NCBI GenBank assembly: GCA_017937065.1
Contig: JAGBEI010000022.1
Location: 1 to 43,844 of the forward strand
Origin: Clostridia bacterium
Lineage (GTDB): Bacteria; Bacillota; Clostridia; Oscillospirales; QAKW01
Direction of reading: 5' to 3'
DNA: 43,844 nt
Shown: piece after piece, positions 1 through 8,199 of the stretch
How the letters are laid out: every line of letters starts with the position of its first letter
How positions within the stretch are numbered: position 1 is the stretch's first letter
Position numbers and translations under genes: made by a program
Notes under the pieces: model-generated
Database searches by the model: none
What the model was told of the DNA's origin: nothing
What the model saw: the letters and a program-made list of their open reading frames with translations, nothing else

Positions 1-143
1 ATCCGGCTTTGACAGGGCATATCTGAGGTCGGCAGCCCGCCTATTTCTGAGTAGACTACCACTCCCGAATTTGTCTGATATAACCTCACTGTCCCCGTGA
101 TAAAGCGATACTGAAGACTGCCGCATATTGTGGCTGAAGCCAT
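1..143 (-). CDS. N-terminal fragment of a superoxide-dismutase-like protein (partial, runs off the left edge)
   Basis: Read on the minus strand from an ATG at 143, the frame stays open to base 1 and gives about 47 residues. It begins MASATICGSLQYRF and contains GTVRLYQTNSGVVV and a GLPTSDMPC stretch. From memory, this pattern (a short beta-strand, GxVxFYQTxxGVLV, then GLP...C) resembles the start of the small Cu/Zn-superoxide-dismutase-like proteins of Clostridia, where a metal-binding GFHIH motif normally follows shortly after. That motif would lie outside the window. No good ribosome site precedes the ATG, so the start is uncertain and it could be a decayed copy. It lies 19 bases downstream of the AraC gene on the same strand. 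The call is an inference from a short fragment. Confidence 0.45.
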   Translation of the reverse strand, partial: MASATICGSLQYRFITGTVRLYQTNSGVVVYSEIGGLPTSDMPCQSR

Positions 144-162
144 TTGAGGTGAGACTGAATCT

Positions 163-1002
163 TTATTTGTAAAGCTTCCGAAATTGACTTGGTGGTATTC
201 CAATCTGCTGTTTAAATATCTTATTAAAAAATTTTATATCGGATATACCGACTGCATGGGCAATATCAGGTATTGCCATATTTGTATTTTCAAGAATTTT
301 ACAGGCGTGTTCGATACGTACATTTTTTACATAGTCGGAAAAGCGCTGTCCTGTGCTTTTTGAAAACTGTGCCGACAAATACGTGGCAGAGTAGCCAAGT
401 TCCTTTGCAATATCATTGAGCTTTAGTTTTTCACTGTAGTGGGCATTGACTTGATCGGTTATATCGGTTATCAGCTTGTTGTATCGTGCCGTATTTTCTT
501 TTTTGCCTATATTACGCATGGTTGCTATCAGTAGCTTTGTAAACTGGCACCGTATCCATTCGAGGTATCCGTAGTTCTTTTGTTCATACTCGCGTACGAT
601 ATCATTGACGATTTCCGATACAGACCCGTCTGTGTCATAAAACGCCTTGCCCGTCATAGATTCCTTCAGCGTTTTATAGCTGAACTTTAAAAGAAAGCTT
701 TCAAGTATATCGTCAAATCTTTTTTTGCCCGCAAGAGTTCTGTCAAGAAATTCGGGTAAAAACAAAAAATTTGTTATATATATCGGTTCTTCCGATACGC
801 GCTCCATCGAATGAACTTCACCGAGATCGACAATTAAATATCCGCCTGTTCCTATACGTTCCGTAATTCCGTTTATGTGGTGATCTATTGTACCTTTTGC
901 AACAAATAACAGCTCTAAAAATCCATGCCTGTGTGGATTGGCTTTGTCCCAATCTGATGAGTGAACATGAAATTTGTTTTCATAAAGCCCTTGATAATGC
1001 AT
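163..1002 (-). CDS. AraC-family transcriptional regulator
   Basis: 279 residues with the usual two-part layout. The N-terminal ~150 residues form a cupin-like sugar-sensing fold (HRHGFLELLFVAKG near residue 25 is the typical His-rich strand). The C-terminal ~100 residues carry two helix-turn-helix units: LNDIAKELGYSATYLSAQFSKSTG, followed by the second helix pair ending in IPDIAHAVGISDIKFFNKIFKQ. AraC proteins of this type usually activate carbohydrate genes when the sugar binds the cupin domain. It is divergent from the GH106 rhamnosidase gene with only 87 bases between the two starts, so it is the obvious candidate regulator of that enzyme. That link is inferred from position only. The length is normal and no defect is visible. 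Confidence 0.9.
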   Translation of the reverse strand: MHYQGLYENKFHVHSSDWDKANPHRHGFLELLFVAKGTIDHHINGITERIGTGGYLIVDLGEVHSMERVSEEPIYITNFLFLPEFLDRTLAGKKRFDDILESFLLKFSYKTLKESMTGKAFYDTDGSVSEIVNDIVREYEQKNYGYLEWIRCQFTKLLIATMRNIGKKENTARYNKLITDITDQVNAHYSEKLKLNDIAKELGYSATYLSAQFSKSTGQRFSDYVKNVRIEHACKILENTNMAIPDIAHAVGISDIKFFNKIFKQQIGIPPSQFRKLYK

Positions 1003-1035
1003 AAAATATACCCTTAAATATAATAAAATAATGGA

Positions 1036-1064
1036 TTGATTTTATTGTATCATATTGTTATAGT
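1036..1064 (+). promoter_or_regulatory. Promoter of the GH106 rhamnosidase gene
   Basis: TTGATT (1036-1041) and TATAGT (1059-1064) are separated by 17 bases. A strong AAAGGAGG ribosome site follows at about 1074-1081, 8 bases before the ATG at 1090. The intergenic region is only 87 bases and must also hold the AraC promoter on the other strand, so the two genes probably share control sites. Confidence 0.6.
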
Positions 1065-1089
1065 ATAGTCAACAAAGGAGGTTGATTTT

Positions 1090-4000
1090 ATGCTAAGGAG
1101 AGTTATTGCAATGCTATGTGCAACGGCAATTATCGGTTCGTCACTTGCAGGCTCGTTTTCTGCCGCACAGGCGGCAGAGAATATTTTTTACGATGAGCTT
1201 TGTGAAAAGTATAACGATATCGAAATTGTAAACAAAACAGAGGTGCGCTGGTGGATGGCTGCCGGCACACATACGGATGAGACTATCAAGGCCGAGCTTA
1301 AAGCCATGTATGATGCAGGCTTCAGCGGTGTTGAGCTGTGTCAGCTTGCCGACAGCACGCTTGACGAATCGGTCTACGGCTATGGTGGAGAGCAATGGGA
1401 GCACGACGTTAAGCTGATACTTGATACCGCTCTTGATTACGGTATGACGGTGTCACTCACCTCGGGTGCCGGTTGGTCAACGGCAAATGTACCGGGTCTT
1501 GACCCTGCCTCACAGGCGGCAAACCAATGCATAGTGCTTGTAGAGGAGCATGTGAATGCAGGTGCGTCGCGTTCGGGCGCAATACCTACAAACAGCAACC
1601 TTCGCGATGAGGCGGAGCTGATAGGCGCTGTTGCTGTAAAAAGAACAACGGCTACAAAATATGCAAAGGACTTTTTTGTAAAGCAAACACGCGCGTCAAC
1701 GAGTGACCCGACTGAATTTACCATCGAGGGTGACTTTATAATCGATAAAGAGAATACGAGTATATGCTTCGGCTCGCGTGACACATCGGACAGCTTCGTT
1801 ATGTGGCAGATAAATACAGTCAAAAAAGCCTCTGAAGGTAAGGTGCTGCTGCGCCCGCACGTCCGTGCAAACGGCAGTTGGAAAGCAAGCAGCGATATCG
1901 ATGTAACCTCCGCTGTCGGCTACAGCAGTACAGACATTATAGGTAAAAAAATACATATTAAAATAGAGGTGGCTGACGGTACGGTAAAAACATATTTCGG
2001 CAACAGCACCACGCCGGCAGATACGTATACCTTACCTAATACTGTTGTGAATGACCCAAACGGAAATTTCACACTCGGTAAGCTGATGTTCAGACAAAGC
2101 ACAAGTACAAACGCCGGTACAAATGAGGTTGCGCGTTGGGATAACCTAATTGTAAAAGACGGTACCGGCAAAACGGTATTTTCCGAAGACTTTGAAAACG
2201 CCGGTGATTACGGTTTTGATGAGTACGGATTTGTAGAAGACGGAATGATGCGCGTCGGCGAGTATATATACACACCCGATTCGCCTGAGCTTATTGTTGA
2301 CAGCGAGTATTTCTCACTCCAGTCACGTGAAAGCACCGCCGACCCTGCAACATTTACGGTTGAGGGTGATTTTGTCTTAAATAACGAGTCTACAAACCTT
2401 TGCTTCGGTACACGCAACGACGGTGCAGACTGTCTTATGTGGCAAATAAAAGCGAGCAACGGCTCTGTGCTGCTCAGACCTCACACCCGAATCAGCAAAA
2501 GATGGACAAAGCTTGCCGACATTGATGTTACGGAAGCAATCGGCTACACCGCAACGACGCTGATAGGTAAAAAGGTCAATATCAAGATCGAAGTGATCGA
2601 CGGTAAAATAATAAATACCTATTTTGACGGCAAGCTTGCTTCAACATATGCTGTTCCCGATACTGCCGTCAAGGGCGACAACGGCGAATTTACATTGGGT
2701 AAGCTTATGTTCCGTCACAAAACAAGCTCCAAATATTCCAATGAAGAGCTTGCGGTCTGGGACAACATCGTTGTAAAGGATAATGACGGAAACACCATCT
2801 TCTCGGAGAATTTTGAAAATGCAGATACCTGCGGCTTTGCCGCAGGGGATGGTGCGGTTGTCACTGACGGTGCGTTTAAGCTTGGCGTCGAACAGCCCGA
2901 AGCTACAGCAGGCGATAATATCTATGAGGCTGACGGATACATCGACCTCACTTCGCTTATCAAGGATGGCGAACTTTCGTGGACAGCGCCGTACGATCGC
3001 AATTACACTATAATGTACTACTACTCACAGGGGACGGCACAGTCGGTAAGCCCTGCGGTTAAGACCTCCTATACCATAAACTATTTTGACAGCAGGGGTG
3101 TCGAGGCGTTAAAGAATTATCTGCTTGAAAACGTTTTGAACGATGCCGAACTCAATAAAAAGATAAAGGCGGGCGACGTTCAGTTCTTTATGGACTCGCT
3201 TGAATATACAAGCGGTAAGGGTATGACCGCCTGGACTGAGAATTTTGCAGAGGAGTTTAAGTCGCGTAAGGGATACGATGTACTGCCTTATATGTATCTG
3301 ACGTCGGGAGCGCCCAACACAAGCATATGGGGCTGGAGCGATAATGCTGATTTAGTCGGTACATATACGCTTACCGACATGGATCTTAATAAAAAGGTAA
3401 TTGACGATATTTTTGACGTTCAGACAGAGCTGTACATGGAGGAGTTTTTGACCCCATTCAAGGAATGGCTCAATTCATACGGCATAACGCTTCGCGCACA
3501 GATATCCTACGGTAAAAACCTCGAGATATCGGAGCCCATATCTGCCGTTGATTATCCCGAGGCGGAAAACCGTAACCAGAATAACCAGGTGGATATGTAC
3601 AGACTGTGGAGCGGCGGCGCGCACCTGCAAAACAAGGTGCTGTCGTCGGAAACCGGCGGCCTTGATAATTCGGGTTATTCATATACCTACCAAAAGCATC
3701 TGCAGGAGGCATACTCGCTGTATGCCGCAGGCTACAGCAGAATGATATGGCATATCTGGTCGTCCGATTATGGTCCCGTTGCATCGTGGCCGGGTTATGA
3801 GGGCGGTAACGGTAAGCAGCAGTATTATAAATTCGGTACGCGTGAGCCGTCATACACAGAGTACAGCGAGTTTAATGAGCATCTCGGACGTGTTCAGCAA
3901 CTTCTTCGTGAGGGTAAAGCAGGCGTCGATATAGGTATGCTGTATACCAAGTACGGTCAGCACATGGTACATAGAGATGCTACTGACTGGATGCACACAC

Positions 4001-6228
4001 ACGAAACGATGTTTTTCCCGTCAACTGTTCTTCAGGATAACGGATATACCTATGATTACCTTGCGTCTGATCTTTTAAAGGCGGACGGCGTTTACTTTAA
4101 TAAAGAGACAAAAACTCTTGAGCTTGCGGGCTATAAAGCTCTTGTCCTGTGGCAGAATGAACTGTCGGCAGACGGTGCAAGTACCGTACTTTCTTTTGCA
4201 AGGGACGGGCTTCCGGTTGTTATCGTTGACGGCGCAGGGACTGTGTCACCGTATGCAAGCGAAGATGACAGCGGGCTTGCAGAAATTGTGTCGCAGCTTA
4301 AAGAGTTGGCAAATGTAAAGGTATCTGCCGACGCTGACGGTGTTCTCGACGCATTAAAGGCACTCGGCGTCGACCCGTATACAGGTTTTTCTCAGGCAAA
4401 TCAGCAGCTTTTAACACAGACGCGCCGTGACGGTGATAACAGATACATCTATGCATATAACTATTGTGACGGCTCACTCCATAATGCTGCAAACGCTGAC
4501 CATGGCAACACCATCACAACCGAATTGGTTGCTGACGGTACATTTGTACCGTATGCTATCGATGCGTGGACGGGTGACGTTACAAAGGCTGAAAACTATA
4601 TCCATAAAGATGGTAAAACAATACTTGAATTGACACTTGATTACGGTGATGTTGCGCTTTTTGCGCTTGAGGCAACGGAAGCAGGTGATTTAAATAACGT
4701 GAGCTATGACGGCTGCAAGCCTTCTGCAGACAGCTTTGAAATAACCGATTGGGCGCTCACCGTTGAGTCGTGGACTCCGTCGGACGAAATACTTACGCGT
4801 ACAGAAACAGTTTTGGGCGTTACAACAAACGAGTACGCTTATAAGACAAATAAAACTGATATCAGTGTTACTCTTGATACTCTTAAAACATGGAATGACA
4901 TCCCCGAGATCGGTAAAACCGTTTCAGGTAAGGGTAAATACAGCGCTAAATTTAATTGGGACGGTAAAGTCAGTGGCGCGTACATCGATTTTGGTAAGAT
5001 AACACAGAGTATGCAGGTGTTTATTAACGGTAAAAAGACTGATAATGTCAATATGAATGTTCCTCGTCTTGATGTTTCCGACATGCTAATCAAGGGCGAG
5101 AATACCATTGAGATATACTATAGTACAAACTTGAATAACCTTCAGCTTTCACGGGGCGTCATCAAGGAAGGAGTTCTACCGTCAAACTTTCTTGGGTATA
5201 AAACAGGTTATCAAACCTACGGATTATCGCAGGCAACTGTTGTTCCTTATGTGACATTCAACGATATAGGTCACAGGTTTAATACTAAAAATTCAGGTCA
5301 GGAAGCTACCGCTGCGACCTGCCGGGAAAAGCAGAAAAACTATGTTATGTGTGATAACTGCAATGCGGTTTCCGACACTGAAACAGTCGAGGTCGGAGAG
5401 CTTGCAGAGCATTATTACGAAAACTACTTGCCCGACAATAACGCAACCTGTCAGGCAAACGGCACCGAAACAGCAAAATGTAAGTGGTGTGAAGAAACCG
5501 ATACACGCGAAATCGAAGACAATAAGGCAGACCATAAGTTCGTTGAATATGTTTACAATGATGATGCCACCTGTTGTAAGGACGGTACCAAAACGGCAAA
5601 ATGTATCTGGTGTGATGCTGAAGACACTGTGACAGACGCAGATTCCGCCCTCGGTCATACCGATACTACCAAAGTGTTCGGCGATGTAAAAGCGGAAAAA
5701 TGGTATAACAATGCTGTTGATTACTGTTATACACACGGCTTTACAGTAGGTATAAGCAAAACAGAGTTTGGCGCGGATAACGAGATGACAAGAGCAATGT
5801 TTATCACGAGTATTGCAAGAATTGCAGGCGTAGACACGAGTAAAAACGATGTTGAAACAGTATTTACGGATGTTGAAAGCGGCAAGTGGTATACGGCAGC
5901 CATCAAATGGGCAAATGAAAATGGGGTGGTATTCGGTATAAGTGATACACAGTTTGCACCGAATGATAATATTACAAGAGAGCAGATTGTAACTATGCTT
6001 ATGCGTTGGGCAAAAGCAGAGAATATCATTCTGACTCAGGATATTGAGATTACATTTACTGATAAAGATGATATTTCGGATTGGGCTAAAGAATCGGCAG
6101 AAGCTTGTGCAAAAGCAGGTATAATCAATGGATATCCCGACGGCACCTTTAGACCTGAAAAGACGGCGCTGAGGTCTGAGGCTGCTCAGATACTCTATAA
6201 ATTCCATAAAAATTTTGTAAATAAATAA
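1090..6228 (+). CDS. Cell-surface GH106-type alpha-L-rhamnosidase with SLH anchor
   Basis: 1712 residues, secreted. A signal peptide spans residues 1-28 (cleavage near AQAAE). Residues ~45-190 hold the start of a GH106 TIM barrel (RWWMAAGTHTDETIKAEL, then GFSGVELCQLAD). Two related ~200-residue beta-sandwich repeats follow, at ~197-388 and ~408-605. The barrel resumes at ~620: DSLEYTSG includes Glu705, and PEAENR (Glu824/826) and SSETGG (Glu854) lie at the spacing expected for the GH106 base and acid pair. A galactose-binding-like beta-sandwich covers ~1220-1390. Cys-rich CxxC repeats cover 1394-1528, and three SLH domains (1529-1712) would hold it on secondary cell-wall polymer. Known for the family: GH106 removes terminal alpha-L-rhamnose from pectic and other glycans. 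The repeats interrupting the catalytic region are unusual. The AraC gene is divergent. Confidence 0.85.
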   Translation: MLRRVIAMLCATAIIGSSLAGSFSAAQAAENIFYDELCEKYNDIEIVNKTEVRWWMAAGTHTDETIKAELKAMYDAGFSGVELCQLADSTLDESVYGYGGEQWEHDVKLILDTALDYGMTVSLTSGAGWSTANVPGLDPASQAANQCIVLVEEHVNAGASRSGAIPTNSNLRDEAELIGAVAVKRTTATKYAKDFFVKQTRASTSDPTEFTIEGDFIIDKENTSICFGSRDTSDSFVMWQINTVKKASEGKVLLRPHVRANGSWKASSDIDVTSAVGYSSTDIIGKKIHIKIEVADGTVKTYFGNSTTPADTYTLPNTVVNDPNGNFTLGKLMFRQSTSTNAGTNEVARWDNLIVKDGTGKTVFSEDFENAGDYGFDEYGFVEDGMMRVGEYIYTPDSPELIVDSEYFSLQSRESTADPATFTVEGDFVLNNESTNLCFGTRNDGADCLMWQIKASNGSVLLRPHTRISKRWTKLADIDVTEAIGYTATTLIGKKVNIKIEVIDGKIINTYFDGKLASTYAVPDTAVKGDNGEFTLGKLMFRHKTSSKYSNEELAVWDNIVVKDNDGNTIFSENFENADTCGFAAGDGAVVTDGAFKLGVEQPEATAGDNIYEADGYIDLTSLIKDGELSWTAPYDRNYTIMYYYSQGTAQSVSPAVKTSYTINYFDSRGVEALKNYLLENVLNDAELNKKIKAGDVQFFMDSLEYTSGKGMTAWTENFAEEFKSRKGYDVLPYMYLTSGAPNTSIWGWSDNADLVGTYTLTDMDLNKKVIDDIFDVQTELYMEEFLTPFKEWLNSYGITLRAQISYGKNLEISEPISAVDYPEAENRNQNNQVDMYRLWSGGAHLQNKVLSSETGGLDNSGYSYTYQKHLQEAYSLYAAGYSRMIWHIWSSDYGPVASWPGYEGGNGKQQYYKFGTREPSYTEYSEFNEHLGRVQQLLREGKAGVDIGMLYTKYGQHMVHRDATDWMHTHETMFFPSTVLQDNGYTYDYLASDLLKADGVYFNKETKTLELAGYKALVLWQNELSADGASTVLSFARDGLPVVIVDGAGTVSPYASEDDSGLAEIVSQLKELANVKVSADADGVLDALKALGVDPYTGFSQANQQLLTQTRRDGDNRYIYAYNYCDGSLHNAANADHGNTITTELVADGTFVPYAIDAWTGDVTKAENYIHKDGKTILELTLDYGDVALFALEATEAGDLNNVSYDGCKPSADSFEITDWALTVESWTPSDEILTRTETVLGVTTNEYAYKTNKTDISVTLDTLKTWNDIPEIGKTVSGKGKYSAKFNWDGKVSGAYIDFGKITQSMQVFINGKKTDNVNMNVPRLDVSDMLIKGENTIEIYYSTNLNNLQLSRGVIKEGVLPSNFLGYKTGYQTYGLSQATVVPYVTFNDIGHRFNTKNSGQEATAATCREKQKNYVMCDNCNAVSDTETVEVGELAEHYYENYLPDNNATCQANGTETAKCKWCEETDTREIEDNKADHKFVEYVYNDDATCCKDGTKTAKCIWCDAEDTVTDADSALGHTDTTKVFGDVKAEKWYNNAVDYCYTHGFTVGISKTEFGADNEMTRAMFITSIARIAGVDTSKNDVETVFTDVESGKWYTAAIKWANENGVVFGISDTQFAPNDNITREQIVTMLMRWAKAENIILTQDIEITFTDKDDISDWAKESAEACAKAGIINGYPDGTFRPEKTALRSEAAQILYKFHKNFVNK

Positions 6229-6233
6229 CAATA

Positions 6234-6267
6234 AAGACCCGCGATGAATTTATACATCGCGGGTCTT
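6234..6267. terminator. Hairpin terminator between convergent genes
   Basis: A perfect 13-bp stem (AAGACCCGCGATG at 6234-6246 with its complement at 6255-6267) has an 8-base loop and begins 5 bases after the GH106 stop. The T-rich tail is better on the minus strand (TATTGTTATTTATTT) than on the plus strand, so it may serve both convergent transcripts. Confidence 0.75.
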
Positions 6268-6334
6268 ACAATATGGTGTAAAGTCAACAACCGTATTTTT
6301 AAATTTTAACCGAGACTGAATGAACCGAAAATGA

Positions 6335-6373
6335 ATATGCACCCCAAAAGTCAGATACCTTTGGAGTGCATAT
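6335..6373 (-). terminator. Second hairpin, likely terminator of the zinc-ribbon gene
   Basis: ATATGCACCCCAAAAG (6335-6350) pairs with CTTTGGAGTGCATAT (6359-6373). Read on the minus strand the one irregular pair becomes a G-U wobble, and the stem is followed by TCATTTT. It lies 29 bases beyond the stop of the minus-strand zinc-ribbon gene. Confidence 0.5.
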
Positions 6374-6401
6374 CATAAAACCTCTTTTAATTATGTATCA
6401 A

Positions 6402-6710
6402 TCAATACATAACAGATGCGAACATTGCGCTGAGAAATACCGTATAAACTATTGTAAGCACAATTCCGGCTATCCAGCCGATAAGCGCCCATTTTCCGAT
6501 TGCCTTAGCCTTTACGGGATACTGATTTTTCTGTGTAAGATAGAGTATAAGTCCGACCAGCGGAATGAAAAATGACAATATGTTGAGACCGACGCTCGGT
6601 TTGTCATCTTCTGCCGATACTGTACCCGGCATTTCTGCCACCGGCTTGCCGCATTTTACACAGATAACCGCCTCGTCTGCAATTTCCGCGCCGCAGTGTT
6701 TGCAAAACAT
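6402..6710 (-). CDS. Small zinc-ribbon membrane protein
   Basis: 102 residues. A four-cysteine zinc ribbon sits at the N-terminus (Cys3, Cys6, Cys17, Cys20, in CKHCG...CVKCG form). A Pro/Ser linker follows, then two hydrophobic segments at roughly residues 41-61 and 70-100. Proteins of this build are common in Clostridia and mostly uncharacterised; they place a cytoplasmic zinc ribbon on a short membrane anchor. GAGGAGG lies 7-8 bases before the ATG. No operon partner is adjacent: it is separated from glmM by more than 130 bases. A palindrome lies in its upstream region. No specific function can be assigned. Confidence 0.8.
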   Translation of the reverse strand: MFCKHCGAEIADEAVICVKCGKPVAEMPGTVSAEDDKPSVGLNILSFFIPLVGLILYLTQKNQYPVKAKAIGKWALIGWIAGIVLTIVYTVFLSAMFASVMY

Positions 6711-6740
6711 TTTAAATCCTCCTCAGTTAGTCATAGTATT

Positions 6741-6760
6741 ATATACTTATACAAGTATAT
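6741..6760. promoter_or_regulatory. Operator-like palindrome upstream of the zinc-ribbon gene
   Basis: ATATACTT and AAGTATAT arms flank a 4-base centre (ATAC). The site begins 31 bases upstream of the ATG of the minus-strand zinc-ribbon gene, where a promoter would be expected. The regulator that would bind it is unknown. Confidence 0.35.
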
Positions 6761-6843
6761 ATTCATGATATCATTATAGAAAAACAAAGTCAATACCGAG
6801 AGAATAAAATTATGCGCTGCAATAACTGCATAGCAGCCTTTTG

Positions 6844-8187
6844 TCAGAACAGCTGTGACAGACGTATATTTACCGATTCGTCCAGTGCGTTTGCGGTTTT
6901 TCTGACAAGCTCCTCGTCCTTGCCCTCCACCAGTATTCTGATGTACGGCTCGGTGCCTGACGGACGCACGATTATCCGACCCTTGCCGGAAAACTCGCTT
7001 TCTGCCTTTTTGATATCCTTTATAAATATGTCGTCACGCATCAGCTTTTGTTTTTGCAGGTCATCCGCCGTGACGTTTATCTGTACATTGGGATAGGGTG
7101 TGAAAATGTCATGCACCTGCACGCTGTCCATACCAAGCTCCCGCATGGCGCAGAGCAGCATCATTGCGGTCAGCTGACCGTCGCCCGTCGTTGCCTTTTC
7201 GAGAAAGATAATGTGTCCGGAATCCTCTCCGCCCAGAGAATACCCGTCCTCCAGCATTTTCTCCAGCACGTAGCGGTCGCCGACTCCGGTCAGCGGCACG
7301 TCAATTCCGTTTTCCTTCATGAGATTTATAAGCCCCATGTTGGACATGATTGTAGCTACAAGAGCGTTGTTTTTCAGCCTGTTTTTCTGTTTGAGATACA
7401 GGGCAATAACCGCCATTATCTTGTCTCCGCCAATCGGTCTGCCGCGGCTGTCCACGGCAAGGCACCTGTCCGCGTCGCCGTCGAAGGCAAAGCCGATGTC
7501 GGCGCCCTTACGGGCGACAATTTCGCCTAAAACCTCGATATGCGTTGACCCGCAGTTTGCGTTTATGTTCATGCCGTTGGGGTGGTTTGAATATATCTTC
7601 GGTATTATCCCGAAGCTCTCAAAAATTTCCTGCGCCGTTTTGGACGCCGCGCCGTTGGAGCAGTCAAGAATGACGTTGTAGCCCGAAATATCTGTTTCCA
7701 GCGCGTCCTTTATATGGCAGCAGTATATGTCCTTGGCACTGAAATCGTAGCTCAGCCTGCCCATTTTTTCGCAGGGCTTCAGCTCAAAATTATCCAGCAG
7801 CTTTTCGATTTCCTCCTCCTTTTCATCGGGCAGCTTGATGCCGCCCTTGGAGATGACCTTAAGCCCGTTGTATTCGTAAGGGTTGTGTGAGGCTGAAATC
7901 ATAATCCCTGCCTCGGCGCCGAGCCTGTCGATGAGAAATGCAAGCGCGGGCGTCGGCAAAACGCCTATATGCACAACGTCAATGCCCGAATAGCACAGCC
8001 CCGAAATGAGTGCGCCCGCCAGCATATCCTTGGAAATTCTGGTGTCGCTGCCCACCAGCATTCTTGCATTGGGCGCGTCCTTTTTTATAATGTATCCCGT
8101 GCTCGCTCCGACCCTGAAGGCAAGGTCGGCAGTGAGCGCTTTGTTTGCAATTCCGCGGATTCCGTCCGTTCCGAAATATCTTCCCAT
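6844..8187 (-). CDS. glmM: Phosphoglucosamine mutase
   Basis: 447 residues, the family's normal length. It converts glucosamine-6-phosphate to glucosamine-1-phosphate in the cytoplasm on the way to UDP-N-acetylglucosamine. All four alpha-phosphohexomutase signatures are present: start GRYFGTDGIRG, the phosphoserine loop ISASHNPYEYNG (Ser in ASHNP), the metal loop FDGDADRCLAVD, the sugar loop GEDSGHII, and the phosphate-binding RPSGTEPYIRILVEG near the C-terminus. It is the last gene of a three-gene minus-strand operon and starts 12 bases after the glmS stop, so glucosamine-6-phosphate made by GlmS passes to it directly. Confidence 0.97.
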   Translation of the reverse strand: MGRYFGTDGIRGIANKALTADLAFRVGASTGYIIKKDAPNARMLVGSDTRISKDMLAGALISGLCYSGIDVVHIGVLPTPALAFLIDRLGAEAGIMISASHNPYEYNGLKVISKGGIKLPDEKEEEIEKLLDNFELKPCEKMGRLSYDFSAKDIYCCHIKDALETDISGYNVILDCSNGAASKTAQEIFESFGIIPKIYSNHPNGMNINANCGSTHIEVLGEIVARKGADIGFAFDGDADRCLAVDSRGRPIGGDKIMAVIALYLKQKNRLKNNALVATIMSNMGLINLMKENGIDVPLTGVGDRYVLEKMLEDGYSLGGEDSGHIIFLEKATTGDGQLTAMMLLCAMRELGMDSVQVHDIFTPYPNVQINVTADDLQKQKLMRDDIFIKDIKKAESEFSGKGRIIVRPSGTEPYIRILVEGKDEELVRKTANALDESVNIRLSQLF

Positions 8188-8199
8188 ATAAATGTCTCC

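Noticed and set aside
5293..6231. 312-residue open frame on the minus strand opposite the SLH domains of GH106
   Set aside because: It is a shadow of the plus-strand gene. The product is Cys/Ile/Phe-rich with no domain, and the SLH and CxxC motifs on the plus strand are unmistakable.
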